From positions 1 to 64,000 of the forward strand of contig JAGHUS010000042.1 of the NCBI GenBank assembly GCA_018064685.1: a stretch of 64,000 nt of DNA, in the 5' to 3' direction. Below, piece after piece: positions 8,241-17,900 of this stretch (its first letter is position 1; every line of letters starts with the position of its first letter). This stretch comes from Bacteroidales bacterium (lineage in GTDB: Bacteria; Bacteroidota; Bacteroidia; Bacteroidales; Bacteroidaceae). The position numbers were made by a program, and so were the translations under genes. Below the pieces are notes generated by a model. It saw only the letters and a program-made list of their open reading frames with translations. It was not told where the DNA came from and made no database searches.

Positions 8241-10393
8241 TTACGATTGTTGTTCTCGGTTGCTGTCAAACCTAATTGTGACATGCGGTATACAAAGTTC
8301 TTGAATGCTGTGTAGGGAGGCAGCTGACCTACATATTCCTCGACTGCATCTCGTCCTGCCTCAGTCAGGTAGAAGAAGAGGGTGTCCTTGTTCTCCAAAA
8401 CTGAGGTGAGGTGGTTCAGAGCCTTCTGGTCAATGTCCTTCCATGTTCTGTTGGCACGAGTTACCAGCAGGTTAATGGTTCCCTCGTTGAGCAGCTCGGT
8501 GGGAACTTCGTGCTCGTCCAGTGCGGGATATTCTACCAACAGCACTTCGTTGTTCTGAAGGTCGGGACAGAGGTCCTCAATGCTCTTTGCCATGATGTAC
8601 TTCTTGTCATCGGTAAGGAAGTCCTCATCATAGGTGAGACGGCGAACCTGCAGTCCAAGAGATGTCCAGAGGTCGTCCAGCTCATTGGCAATGTAGCTCT
8701 TACCGTTGCCCTCGCTGGTGCTGAGGAAATTGATTACGTTCTTGTGCTCGGTGTCCAGATAGGGTAGGATAGCCTTGCTGAGCTGGCGCAATGCCATGTC
8801 ATTTATTACCTTATTATATTTACGGTAGCGCAGAGTGCTCTCCTTGGGATAGCATCCAATGACTGGTGTGTCCGTAAGTTTCTCCGTTCGCATTCTGTCT
8901 CGCAGTGTTCTATCCAGCAATTCGATGATGTAGAAGAATAATGCCACGATAGCGAATGTGACAAGGAATGCCATGACGAGAATCATCAGACGATTGCTTG
9001 GCGCACTGTTCAAAGGGAACATAGGAGGATTGAGGACGCGCAGTGTAGCGGTTGTAAGCTGCAGATTGCGCTGACGAAGACGTGCTGCATTCAGTGCCTT
9101 CAGCATCTCCATGTAGTTGGCCTCAATAAATCCGATGTGTCTTTCCTTACGTCCTAAGGTAGCACCAATGGGGGCGAAATACATGAATTCATTCTGCAGT
9201 TTTGTGCGCATAACGTCCATTGCCTGCATCTCGGCCATAGTACCTTCTTGGCGAAGAACCTGGTCAAGCCACTGGTCGAGCAGAAGATTACGCTTGATAC
9301 CATTTGTAGTGTTCGATTCACCAGCAATCTCATAGGTTACGGTTCTGGTGTGCTCCTCGGCATCAGCAAGCTCACGTCTTGCCTCAGCAATCACTTCCTG
9401 AGCATTCTGGTCGTTTGTCTCTGCCATCAGTTCAAGGTTGGAGATTCTTGACTTTAGGCGTGAAATCTTGCTAAGGCTTTCTAGGAACTCCTCATTGCTC
9501 TTCAGCAGGTTGATACGGCTGCCCAACTGGTGTTCCAGATAGTCAATAATAGCTCGCTGCGACATTCTGGCCAGCAGCTGGTCGTTCTCCATCTTCTTGT
9601 GGTTTGCATCGGTAATAGCTACCTGCTTTGTCTGCTCACCATAGTTGATGATTCGTTTTGACACGTTGTATGCAATGAGGTCGTCCTCAGCACCGCACAG
9701 AATTCTGTAGAGACGATTTACTTCATTCTCGAAGAACTTGATTACGTTATTCGTTTCACCAAATCGTATCTCCTGATACTGGTTGATGAACTCTTCGTTG
9801 AGGATCTCCAGCGTGTTGTAGGCGATACCCGCATCATTACATGAATAGCCAATCTGAATCATGTCAGAGTTGCCCAACTGCACAACCTTCAATCTGCTTG
9901 AAATGTCGGGGATGCCAAAATAGACATGGTGTGACAACAACTGGTATACAAAGTTGTCGGACTTGGGAGCTGCATAGGCAGTAAGATTTTCCACTGTCTT
10001 GCTCTCGCTTCGCTTGTCAACCAAAGCAAGCACTTCATTCGGAGTGGAGTTCTTCAAGTCGCGGTAATGCTCGGCAAAGATGTAGTTGTTATCATGCTCA
10101 GTGTCACCATACATCAAGCATCTTGCCAACAAACGAATAGAAACTCGCTTGATGGTCTTTTCCGTGCTGATGATCAGCAGTAGGTTGGCCATGTTGACAT
10201 TACTGTTCGAGCCTACTGAACCTTCAATGCTGTAACCTGAGATGATACCCGTATAGATAGTTGTCTCGACGTTATAGAGTTTGTCCTCTTTTCTAGTCAA
10301 GAACCAAGCAACTACTACTGCAATTAAAGGTAAAATTACAAGGTACCAACGAATGCGATAAAAGAATCGCAGAATGTATCTTAAAAATTCCAT
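8237..10393 (-). CDS. Wzz/GumC-type chain-length protein with degenerate kinase domain
   Basis: 718 residues. A membrane segment near residues 15-33 is followed by a large periplasmic region with long helical, probably coiled-coil stretches (about 210-400). A second membrane segment lies near 465-490, after a PxxP-like NPPMFPLNSAPSN motif typical of polysaccharide co-polymerases. The cytoplasmic C-terminus resembles a BY-kinase: FLSTSEGNGKS (about 555) is a Walker A. However, no Walker A' (LxDxD) is visible, the Walker B strand reads VLLVEYP, and there is no terminal tyrosine cluster. It is therefore probably a structural regulator of polymer length and export, not an active kinase. Confidence 0.82.
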   Translation of the reverse strand: MEFLRYILRFFYRIRWYLVILPLIAVVVAWFLTRKEDKLYNVETTIYTGIISGYSIEGSVGSNSNVNMANLLLIISTEKTIKRVSIRLLARCLMYGDTEHDNNYIFAEHYRDLKNSTPNEVLALVDKRSESKTVENLTAYAAPKSDNFVYQLLSHHVYFGIPDISSRLKVVQLGNSDMIQIGYSCNDAGIAYNTLEILNEEFINQYQEIRFGETNNVIKFFENEVNRLYRILCGAEDDLIAYNVSKRIINYGEQTKQVAITDANHKKMENDQLLARMSQRAIIDYLEHQLGSRINLLKSNEEFLESLSKISRLKSRISNLELMAETNDQNAQEVIAEARRELADAEEHTRTVTYEIAGESNTTNGIKRNLLLDQWLDQVLRQEGTMAEMQAMDVMRTKLQNEFMYFAPIGATLGRKERHIGFIEANYMEMLKALNAARLRQRNLQLTTATLRVLNPPMFPLNSAPSNRLMILVMAFLVTFAIVALFFYIIELLDRTLRDRMRTEKLTDTPVIGCYPKESTLRYRKYNKVINDMALRQLSKAILPYLDTEHKNVINFLSTSEGNGKSYIANELDDLWTSLGLQVRRLTYDEDFLTDDKKYIMAKSIEDLCPDLQNNEVLLVEYPALDEHEVPTELLNEGTINLLVTRANRTWKDIDQKALNHLTSVLENKDTLFFYLTEAGRDAVEEYVGQLPPYTAFKNFVYRMSQLGLTATENNNRK

Positions 10394-10403
10394 AGTGATT
10401 GAA

Positions 10404-11222
10404 TTATTTCTTATCGGTGTAAGTAATCTCTACAATTGCATTTGTAATAATAGGTGTATGCGTGATGATCTCCAGAACCAGGATGTCAGTCGTGATGGTT
10501 GACTGAAGGTCTTGGTATGCTTGAGTCACATTGCTCTCCCATCTCTTGGTCTCTGCCAGGTCTCTTACTGTGGCATCACCCATCTTGAATTCTTCCTTTG
10601 TCAGCAAGCCGGCACCCTTATAGGCAGCAGCATTCTCACTGGCGGTCTTTAGCGAAATAAGGTTGTTTGTAATGCGCACATATAAAGTAGCGATGGTTTG
10701 CTTCAGTTGTTCGTAGGCAATGTCTTTGGCCAGCTGTGCTTTTTCGGTCTGCAGTCTTTGACGCTTCACTCTGCCTTTCAGGTCCAGTACATTGTCCAAA
10801 GGCACATTTGCCCTGGCACCGATGTTCCAGTAGTGCTGCTTTGATCCTACATACTGATAATAAATAGGTGTAGCTACATTCTCAGATGATCCGTAGTTGT
10901 CCATTACGCCATACGAATATGATGCATATCCAGCCAACCATTCCGACCATGATTTCTTCTCCTTCTTGAGCAGTTCTCTCTGGAATGCCTCTTCTCGTGC
11001 CAATTGTTCGATTGAGGGATTGGATTTAGCATTTTCGAACAAAAGGCCCAAGGGTGGCAGTTTGAAAGACGAATAGTCAATATTCTCACCTCCGTTTTCG
11101 GTGTCCGTGTCAAAATAGCCGGCAATAATGCCTTTGTTTTTGTCTGTCTCCTGTGCATGCACGTTGTGTGTAGCAAGTACACCAAGCAGCATTAATGATA
11201 GAAACTTAAGTTTACCCTTCAT
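10404..11222 (-). CDS. Half-length TolC-like outer membrane protein
   Basis: 272 residues with a signal peptide (about 1-23, ending HNVHAQ). Long amphipathic helices (about 140-240) with NVPLDNVLDLKGRVKRQRLQ and KEEFKMGDATVRDLAETKR resemble one repeat of the outer-membrane-factor family. YSYG, YYQYVGS and YWNIGARANV look like the membrane strand segments. Full OMF proteins have two such repeats and are about 420-480 residues long, so this is roughly half a TolC. It lies 10 bp upstream of the Wzz-like gene, in the place where a Wza-type exporter would normally be encoded, which suggests a role in polysaccharide export. Confidence 0.68.
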   Translation of the reverse strand: MKGKLKFLSLMLLGVLATHNVHAQETDKNKGIIAGYFDTDTENGGENIDYSSFKLPPLGLLFENAKSNPSIEQLAREEAFQRELLKKEKKSWSEWLAGYASYSYGVMDNYGSSENVATPIYYQYVGSKQHYWNIGARANVPLDNVLDLKGRVKRQRLQTEKAQLAKDIAYEQLKQTIATLYVRITNNLISLKTASENAAAYKGAGLLTKEEFKMGDATVRDLAETKRWESNVTQAYQDLQSTITTDILVLEIITHTPIITNAIVEITYTDKK

Positions 11223-11257
11223 TTTGTTTATTTGTTTTGCGTTATTTTTTCAGTTTA

Positions 11258-12412
11258 TTATACGTTTTCTTTTTGGATGAATGCTGTCAAGGTTTTAAGC
11301 AGAATCTTGAAATCAAGCTTCATTGAATATGTCTGTCCATACTTGATGTCCAGTTGTTTACGCTCTTCCGCCGACAGCTTTCCGGCATCACCACGTTTCT
11401 CTACCTGCCACAAACCTGTCAGTCCGGCAGGAGCAATGAATCGGTCAATGCTGTCGTCGTGTGTCAGCTTCTCTGCCTCGTAAAGGGGCAATGGACGGTT
11501 TCCGACAACCGACATGTCACCTTTTAATATATTAATAAGCTGAGGCAATTCATCAATGCTGTATTTGCGGATGAATCGTCCCACCTTTGTGATTCGGGGG
11601 TCGTTTTCCAGTTTGACAAAGGCATTCTCCGTTTCGGTCTGCTTTTGTTTGAGGAAGTCACTTTCAGATATGATGGAATTGTCGTCAACCAAGAATTCTC
11701 CATTCATGTCAAGCGTCATCATGTTTTCGACAGAAAGCTCCTTGTTTTCTGTTTCCTCATTTGCCTCATTAGCATACTGGTTCAGCTGGTTGAATTCTTT
11801 CAGTCTCTTGTCAGCACCAATATACATGCTTCTAAACTTGAGGAAGTTGAATATCTTGTAGTTAGCTCCCACACGTTTGCTGGAATACCACACCTTGCCC
11901 GGGCTTTCAATGTAAATGGCAATGGCCGTGATGATAAATACGGGCGAAAGAATGATTAAAGCAAACAAAGAGAAGAAGATGTCGAACATACGTTTCCACA
12001 AAGGAATTCGGAATGTCAGCAACTTTTTCTTCATCACAACATCGTTGATGAGTTGCGACTCATGATTCTCGACAAACTGGATCTTCTTGTGTAGCTCTTC
12101 GATTGTAGGACAAGCCGACAACGTATCGTCTATACCTGCGTTATGATAACTCGTAATTTCTTCTTTTGAAAGAGTGTCGATCAAAAGAATCAAGTAGGCT
12201 TTTGGTGTCTTGTGGTGCAGGTATGAGATGGCTGTAAGATCTTCGTTTTGAGTCTTTTGTTCAAACAGGACGATAAAATTCACTTTAGGCTCTGCGGTGC
12301 ACATCTGCTCAACTTCCAGGTAATTCATTGCTTGTCTGACAATCTGGCCAGGCAAGTATTGAAGTCGCTTCAGTGTTTCTTCGTTTTTACCAAAGTATAT
12401 AATTTTAGTCAT
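11258..12412 (-). CDS. Priming sugar transferase with receiver-like N-terminal domain
   Basis: 384 residues. Residues about 130-384 are the bacterial sugar transferase (WbaP/WcaJ-type) domain: a membrane hairpin (about 140-163), KFRSMYIGADKRL (about 190), DPRITKVGRFIRK and IDELPQL (about 270-290), GDMSVVGNRPLP (about 296) and GLTGLWQV (about 331). It would load the first sugar phosphate onto undecaprenyl phosphate. A linker of about 60 extra acidic residues (about 203-265) interrupts the domain. Residues 1-115 look like a degenerate response-regulator receiver fold with no convincing phosphoacceptor Asp. It lies 38 bp downstream of a stand-alone CheY-like protein. Confidence 0.85.
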   Translation of the reverse strand: MTKIIYFGKNEETLKRLQYLPGQIVRQAMNYLEVEQMCTAEPKVNFIVLFEQKTQNEDLTAISYLHHKTPKAYLILLIDTLSKEEITSYHNAGIDDTLSACPTIEELHKKIQFVENHESQLINDVVMKKKLLTFRIPLWKRMFDIFFSLFALIILSPVFIITAIAIYIESPGKVWYSSKRVGANYKIFNFLKFRSMYIGADKRLKEFNQLNQYANEANEETENKELSVENMMTLDMNGEFLVDDNSIISESDFLKQKQTETENAFVKLENDPRITKVGRFIRKYSIDELPQLINILKGDMSVVGNRPLPLYEAEKLTHDDSIDRFIAPAGLTGLWQVEKRGDAGKLSAEERKQLDIKYGQTYSMKLDFKILLKTLTAFIQKENV

Positions 12413-12450
12413 CCTTCTTGAAAGCTTTAAATGCGAATTGACAAGAAATA

Positions 12451-12813
12451 TCAGATAATTTTCTTAATTCTGATTTTAAGTTCCATTGGGTTGAATGGCT
12501 TCACGATATAGTCGGAAGCACCAATTTCAAGAAGCTTGATGCGTTCTGTTGTGCTATCCTCAGAACTCAGCATTATGACGGGAATGTGCTTGAACAAGTC
12601 ATTCTGCTTTATCCATTCTAGGAATTCGTCGCCTCTCATACCCGGCATTCTGATGTCGGTGATGATGAGGTCGGGAGTGTTGCCTTCCTGCAGCCATTTC
12701 ACACCCTGCAAGCCATCAGGAAGCCATGTGCACTGGAAATCGGTTGTGAGATATATGCTTAAAACTTTAGCAATTGTTTCCTTATCATCAAGAATTAAAA
12801 TTTTTTTCTTCAT
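12451..12813 (-). CDS. CheY-like single-domain response regulator
   Basis: 120 residues, one receiver domain and nothing else. The acidic pair DD (9-10), the phosphoacceptor Asp in IITDIRMPG (about 53), the Ser/Thr switch in MLSSED (about 82) and the Lys in VKPF (about 104) are all present, so it should be phosphorylatable. No histidine kinase is encoded in the window. It is the first gene of the leftward cluster, directly upstream of the sugar transferase carrying a degenerate receiver. This suggests it signals to polysaccharide synthesis by protein contact rather than by binding DNA (inference). Confidence 0.9.
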   Translation of the reverse strand: MKKKILILDDKETIAKVLSIYLTTDFQCTWLPDGLQGVKWLQEGNTPDLIITDIRMPGMRGDEFLEWIKQNDLFKHIPVIMLSSEDSTTERIKLLEIGASDYIVKPFNPMELKIRIKKII

Positions 12814-12837
12814 ATTAAATTTGGTTTATTATTTATG

Positions 12838-12845
12838 CAAAGTTA
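12838..12845 (-). promoter_or_regulatory. Promoter -7 element for the exopolysaccharide operon
   Basis: On the minus strand this reads TAACTTTG, matching TAnnTTTG. Transcription would start near 12831, about 18 bases before the regulator's start codon. It lies in the gap shared with the divergent guanylyltransferase gene. Confidence 0.55.
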
Positions 12846-12950
12846 AGTAATATTTTCATAATTCAAAGGTTTTGTTCTTTTTTTGTGGCAGAAATTCTTC
12901 TAAAATTGCATTTTTTTACTCTATTATTCGTTTTTTTTCAGATTTTAAAC

Positions 12951-12958
12951 TAATTTTG
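12951..12958 (+). promoter_or_regulatory. Promoter -7 element for mannose-1-phosphate guanylyltransferase
   Basis: TAATTTTG matches TAnnTTTG and predicts a start near 12965, leaving a leader of about 27 bases before the ATG at 12992. Confidence 0.6.
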
Positions 12959-12991
12959 TGTCGAATATACAATTTAAGGTGAAAAGCTATT

Positions 12992-14056
12992 ATGGATATT
13001 AAAAACAATCATTTGGTAATTATGGCAGGTGGTATTGGCAGTCGATTCTGGCCCATGAGCACACCTCAGTTTCCCAAGCAATTTGTTGATGTTACAGGTT
13101 GCGGTCGTTCATTGTTGCAACTTACTTATGATCGTTTCAAGGATGTTTGCCCGGCAGAAAATGTATGGGTTGTGACTTCGGCTTCCTACGCCGATTTGGT
13201 TAGCGAGCAATTACCAGATATCCCTGTTTCGAATATACTTCTAGAGCCTTGTCGCAGAAATACGGCTCCCTGCATTGCCTATGTCAGTTGGCGTATCAAG
13301 AAAATCAACCCAAAAGCAAATGTCGTTGTTTCGCCTAGCGATCATATTGTGTCGGATGTCAAGGAGTTTCGCCGTGTCGTAAATTCTGCTTTGAATTTTG
13401 TTTCCGAATCCGATTCAATCGTTACTCTTGGCATGCACCCTACGCGTCCCGAGACGGGTTACGGATATATTCAGGCCAATCTTTCACTGCCCAGTCCTAG
13501 AAATGCAGAATTGTATAGTGTAGAAAGATTCCGTGAAAAGCCTGATTTGCAGACTGCCAAGGAGTATGTGTCGCAGAATAATTTCTTTTGGAATTCGGGA
13601 CTCTTTGTATGGAACATCTCAACCATCATCAATGCCATTCGGGTATACGAGCCCAATATAGCGTCTGTCTTCGAAGGAATCTTTGATGTTCTTGGTACGG
13701 AGTTGGAACAAGAGAAGATAAATGAGGTATTCCCAACCTGTCCTAATATTTCCGTTGACTATGCCATTCTTGAAAGAGCTGAAGAAATCTTCGTGTTCCC
13801 TGCAAGTTTCGGTTGGAGCGATTTAGGCACATGGGGCAGTTTGCGTGAAAACTCGCAGAGAGATAATAATGGTAATGCCTTGATTGGTAATAATATTCAG
13901 ATGTACGAGTCGACAAACTGCATGGTTCATACCGTTGGCGAACGTCGTGTTGTCATCCAGGGACTTGACGATTGTATTGTGGCAGAAAAGGATGGCGTTT
14001 TGTTGATTTGCAAAATGTCGGAAGAACAGAGAATTAAGGAATTTTCTGCAGAATAA
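12992..14056 (+). CDS. Mannose-1-phosphate guanylyltransferase
   Basis: 354 residues, the length of a single-function enzyme without the phosphomannose isomerase half. The nucleotidyltransferase signature AGGIGSRFWPMSTPQFPKQF (about 12-31), the VVSPSDHIV metal-site segment (about 111-119), TGYGYIQ (about 155) and the FGWSDLGTWGSL segment (about 271-282) are all present. It makes GDP-mannose from mannose-1-phosphate and GTP. It is transcribed divergently from the exopolysaccharide operon with its own promoter, so it plausibly supplies GDP-mannose or GDP-fucose/rhamnose precursors for that polymer. Confidence 0.92.
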   Translation: MDIKNNHLVIMAGGIGSRFWPMSTPQFPKQFVDVTGCGRSLLQLTYDRFKDVCPAENVWVVTSASYADLVSEQLPDIPVSNILLEPCRRNTAPCIAYVSWRIKKINPKANVVVSPSDHIVSDVKEFRRVVNSALNFVSESDSIVTLGMHPTRPETGYGYIQANLSLPSPRNAELYSVERFREKPDLQTAKEYVSQNNFFWNSGLFVWNISTIINAIRVYEPNIASVFEGIFDVLGTELEQEKINEVFPTCPNISVDYAILERAEEIFVFPASFGWSDLGTWGSLRENSQRDNNGNALIGNNIQMYESTNCMVHTVGERRVVIQGLDDCIVAEKDGVLLICKMSEEQRIKEFSAE

Positions 14057-14116
14057 TTAGCGTCTTGCCTAAAAGAATTCTTGTTTCTATTAGTAATTAA
14101 ACAAACAAAATAAGAA

Positions 14117-14160
14117 CAACCCGGGACTCCGTTTTCATTGAGGTTCCGGGTTGATTTTTA
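14117..14160 (+). terminator. Rho-independent terminator of the guanylyltransferase gene
   Basis: CAACCCGG (14117-14124) pairs with CCGGGTTG (14146-14153), with partial pairing inside the loop, followed by ATTTTTA. It lies 60 bp after the stop codon of the rightward gene. Confidence 0.75.
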
Positions 14161-14169
14161 AGAAATTCT

Positions 14170-14368
14170 CTTCGTGTTCTTCGTGCCTTAGTGTGAATCA
14201 GGGGGGCAGACCCCATGATCCATGGTTGTCGTGAGAGAAAAATAAAACATCAACAAAGAAAAACATTTCAAAAAACCGGTTTTTTAATATGTTTTTATTG
14301 GTTGATATTTCTGAATCAAGTGGGCTGACCCCATGATCCACTCACACGAAGGCACGAAGTTCACGAAG
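14170..14368. repeat. Composite inverted and direct repeat element
   Basis: The outer arms are inverted: CTTCGTG..CTTCGTGCC at 14170-14195 and its near complement at 14343-14368. Just inside them lies a direct repeat of about 28 bp (14195-14222 and 14313-14340) with GAATCA, GGGC and GACCCCATGATCCA. A perfect 16-bp palindrome, AAAAAACCGGTTTTTT, sits at 14270-14285. The 14343-14368 arm is identical to 22758-22783. The gap from 14057 to 14428 holds no gene. Confidence 0.75.
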
Positions 14369-14428
14369 TATTTTTTATTTAACTCCTAATACTGAAGTAT
14401 ACTATGCAGAAGTAGCATTACTAATATT

Positions 14429-14800
14429 TCAATTGGGAGTCATATTACTGATGGCCTCCGTTATCTGGTCGTCATATTCCTTAGCCTTTATCACAGCACG
14501 ATCTTTTTCGCCTTTACTTAGCGTTTTCTGCCATTCCGACATCTCTTCGTGAATCTGATTCATCTTGTCAAGATTGTTTTCCTTTATGGCTTCAATCATT
14601 CTCTTGCAGAATTCTTCTGTCTTTCTTTCGATGTCCAGATTCTGTGGGCAGTTATCATTTTTCTCTGCCTCAACAACATTCTTTGTCTCAACAAGGTTTG
14701 TATCCGAATCATCTTGCCTTGCTTCCGTTTTTGTGTTACAGCTGCAAATGGTTAAACCTGCCAAAGTCATTGCAGCAAATGCCAATATCTTTGCTTTCAT
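14429..14800 (-). CDS. Small lipoprotein of unknown function
   Basis: 123 residues. A lipoprotein signal peptide ends in LTICSC, with the probable acylated Cys at 20. The mature part is hydrophilic, highly charged and mostly helical, with Glu/Lys-rich repeats and little hydrophobic core. I recognise no family. It stands alone between the repeat element to its right-hand promoter side and the nuclease-helicase gene, 156 bp away. It could be a periplasmic or surface-attached coiled-coil protein; that is only a description of composition. Confidence 0.65.
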   Translation of the reverse strand: MKAKILAFAAMTLAGLTICSCNTKTEARQDDSDTNLVETKNVVEAEKNDNCPQNLDIERKTEEFCKRMIEAIKENNLDKMNQIHEEMSEWQKTLSKGEKDRAVIKAKEYDDQITEAISNMTPN

Positions 14801-14880
14801 ATATGATGTTTAATTTTTAGATTTTCAATAACCTATTATCTTTACGACTTTCTTGTCGGCTTGTATATTTGTAATATATC

Positions 14881-14966
14881 TATAACCTTTCACCCATAAC
14901 CTATAACCTATAACCTATAACCTATAACCTTTTACCTATAACCATTCACCCATAACCTATAACCTT
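14881..14966. repeat. ATAACCT heptamer repeats
   Basis: The heptamer ATAACCT recurs in near-perfect tandem runs (about 14898-14930 and 14950-14966), interrupted by CCTTTCACC-type segments. It lies immediately downstream of the nuclease-helicase stop codon at 14957 and partly overlaps it. Confidence 0.7.
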
Positions 14967-17900
14967 TCAAAATATGCTCCTTTCTCTCTCAGGTAATTTA
15001 TCAGTTTCAAGTACACGCTGCAATGCGACAGTAAGGGTGCATTGCCAAACATCAGCAATCGTCTCTTTGCCCTTGTCATTGCCACGTTCAGTTTACGGTC
15101 TATTTCAGTACCGTTTTCCATGAAGTTGGTACTTGTCAGGAAATCAAGCTGATAGTCATAGTGTACGGTAAAACCGTATAGGATATAATCGCGTTGGCTG
15201 CCCTGGTATCTCTCCACCGTATCGATGCATATTGATTGCAGAAGCAATAGCGCATCGGTGCTAAGCCCTTGTCTGTCAGCCTCGTCGCATATCGCTTTGC
15301 GTATTGTGGCTATCTGGTTGCGGTAGGGCACAATAATACCTATCGTTTTATCCGCAGAAAAATGCACCGCCTCATCCTTGTATATTTCCAGCACCACGTT
15401 GGCTATAAGCTCAGCCTCTTCTTTGTTTACTTTGTCCGAGGGAGTTTGTAGCGACGATGGTGTATTGATAAATGCAATGGCCTTGGTGCGTAATATGTCG
15501 AGGATTTCATTTCCCGTGTTCGACCTCGCTGGCAACACTTCATCTTGATGGGGAAGTATCGGCGAACCCACAATGTCCAGCATACCGCCATAAAAGGCTG
15601 TGTTCGGGAATTCTGCAATGTCCTTGTGCATTCTGCCCTGTTTTCTCAGCATGTATACAAAACGCGGATCGTACGTGTTGTCTTCTTTTTTGAAATGGTT
15701 CAGCAGTCGTTCGAACAACGAAAGCCTGCAGTTGTAAAGTCCTACCTCGTGCAGAATCGGTTCGCTTACCGACGATTCCTCCACGCTTTGCTGGACAACA
15801 GCAGGAAGTTGTTTGTGGTCGCCGATAAGTATGAATTTATTTATGGCAGGCACGCCGCCTGACAGGGCAGAAAGAAGTCCGATGAGATGGGGCTCGAGTA
15901 TTTGTGAAGCCTCGTCGACAATAGCCAGCGTGAAGCGTTTTACATTGAAAAGCAATGAATTCGACGTCATGGCAACTGTTGTTCCGCAGAAGACACGCAC
16001 CTCGGACAGCTTTTCTCTTACCGCCATGGAATGCGATAACCCCTGCAGACGGCGGTCGGCCAGATATTCATGATAGGCTTTGTCGCATGACAAGGCAGAG
16101 CCAATACGCATGAAGTCGATGTGGCTTTCTGTCAGCTTGCTGCATATCTCGTCCACGGCCCTGTTTGTGTACGAAAGCAGTAGAATCTGGCTTTGCGGGT
16201 CCTTAAGTTCCTCTTGCAGGATGTTGAGCATACCAAACGATGTCTTGCCAGTGCCGGGAGGTCCGATGACCAGAAACATGTCGTCAGCCCTCTTGGCATT
16301 CAGTACCAGGTCGTTCATCTCGCCATAGTCGCCCACCAAGGCCACGTCGTTGTTTGTGGTAGGCTCTTGCTGGAAAAGCAGAATGTCACGTCTTCTTTTC
16401 TCGGTTGACAGAAACGAGTGCATTGACCGGTGCAGTGAGTTGGAAGATGCACTGGTCGAATCATGTTCGATGGCCCATCTGGTATCCGCCGTCACATTGA
16501 AGACCGTCTTGTTGGCCTGCCTGTTGCGAAGCTGCAGTGTGATTGTGTCGGGTGTGATGTCGACAAGCGATCCGCGATGCACCATCTGTGCACAAGCATC
16601 AGGTCTTCCGTCCTTGTTGTAGGGATAAAGAAAGACAATATCGCCACGCCGGAAGTTCGACATGTCGACAGATATCTTCTCGTCGAAGACAAGCGTGATG
16701 GCGCGAATAGCACCCTTTGTCTCCGAGAAATTCAGAATCCTGAGATTGTCGTAAATATTGCCCGCAGCCTTTTTAGCCTCGAGTGTGTCGATCCACACCG
16801 ACGAGAACCCCGCATCTTCCTGCTGCCTGTTGCCCAGGCTCGAAAACACCTGTTCGGCGGCAATGAACTGCTGGAAACGGTAATAATAAGCACGCTCCAA
16901 AGGCGTTGCCTGCTGCACAGGCGTCAGGATACGATTGAATTCACCCTCCTTATAGGTCGTCCAGAAACGATCGTTTACCCCTTCTGCCCTCAAGGTGGAA
17001 GGCTTGATGACGTCGAGGTAGCGAAAGGCACCGTTGGCATATTGCAGTTCGTTCCACGTCAGCAGGTTACGCATCCTGATGGCACGTATCAGCAGACTGC
17101 TTGAGTTGTGGATGGGCACCAGTCCCTTGCCGTATTTGCTGTACAGCAGGAAGGTGTCCTTCAGTTCGTGGGTATATTTCTGGAATTCGTATTGAAACAA
17201 AGCACGATACAACAACAGCTGTATGACGTGTTTCAAGACCGGTGTGGGACAATCCTTGTCAAACCCCGGCGTATCGCTCCGCACAAAGGCACCCTTACCG
17301 CTTTTCTGCTCTACGATGATGGTCTCGTCATTGCCTTCATACAGAAAGTCCAGACGTCCCTGAATGCCCAGAATCTCGCTGAAGAAAGACGGCTCCAGCA
17401 CAATCTTGCTTCTGTCGTACGAGTCGATAAGTTTGGGCAGCTCATTGTTTATAAGTTCCTCGATATTACGCTTTTGTTTCTCTCCGTCCTCCTTCAGTCT
17501 GTCCTCTTTGCCTATCTCGCTCATGCCTTTGCAGCACGATATGGACAGCGCATTGTCGTGGAAGAAAGCATCGAAGCTTTCCGTGTAGGACGTCGTGTTT
17601 TGGTGGACAATATCGTCAAGCAGCTTTCCTGCCAGATTACCCAGATGAGTGGCTATCGAGGGTTCGTCGGCTTTGATCTTGTTGATGAGCCCCACGAAAG
17701 GCGATTCCTTCAGGTTCTCGTCGAAGCAAGCCGCAATGGTGGTGATATTTATCAGGTAATCAGGTTCGTAGATGATGAGTTCGGGCATGCATATCCCATC
17801 CTTCCATCTCGTCCTGACAAGGTTCAGCGTCGAGCCCGTCGTCACTATCTTTGCCAGATAATCCCAACTGCCCTTGCCTTCGCGTGTCAGGTATCGGTTA

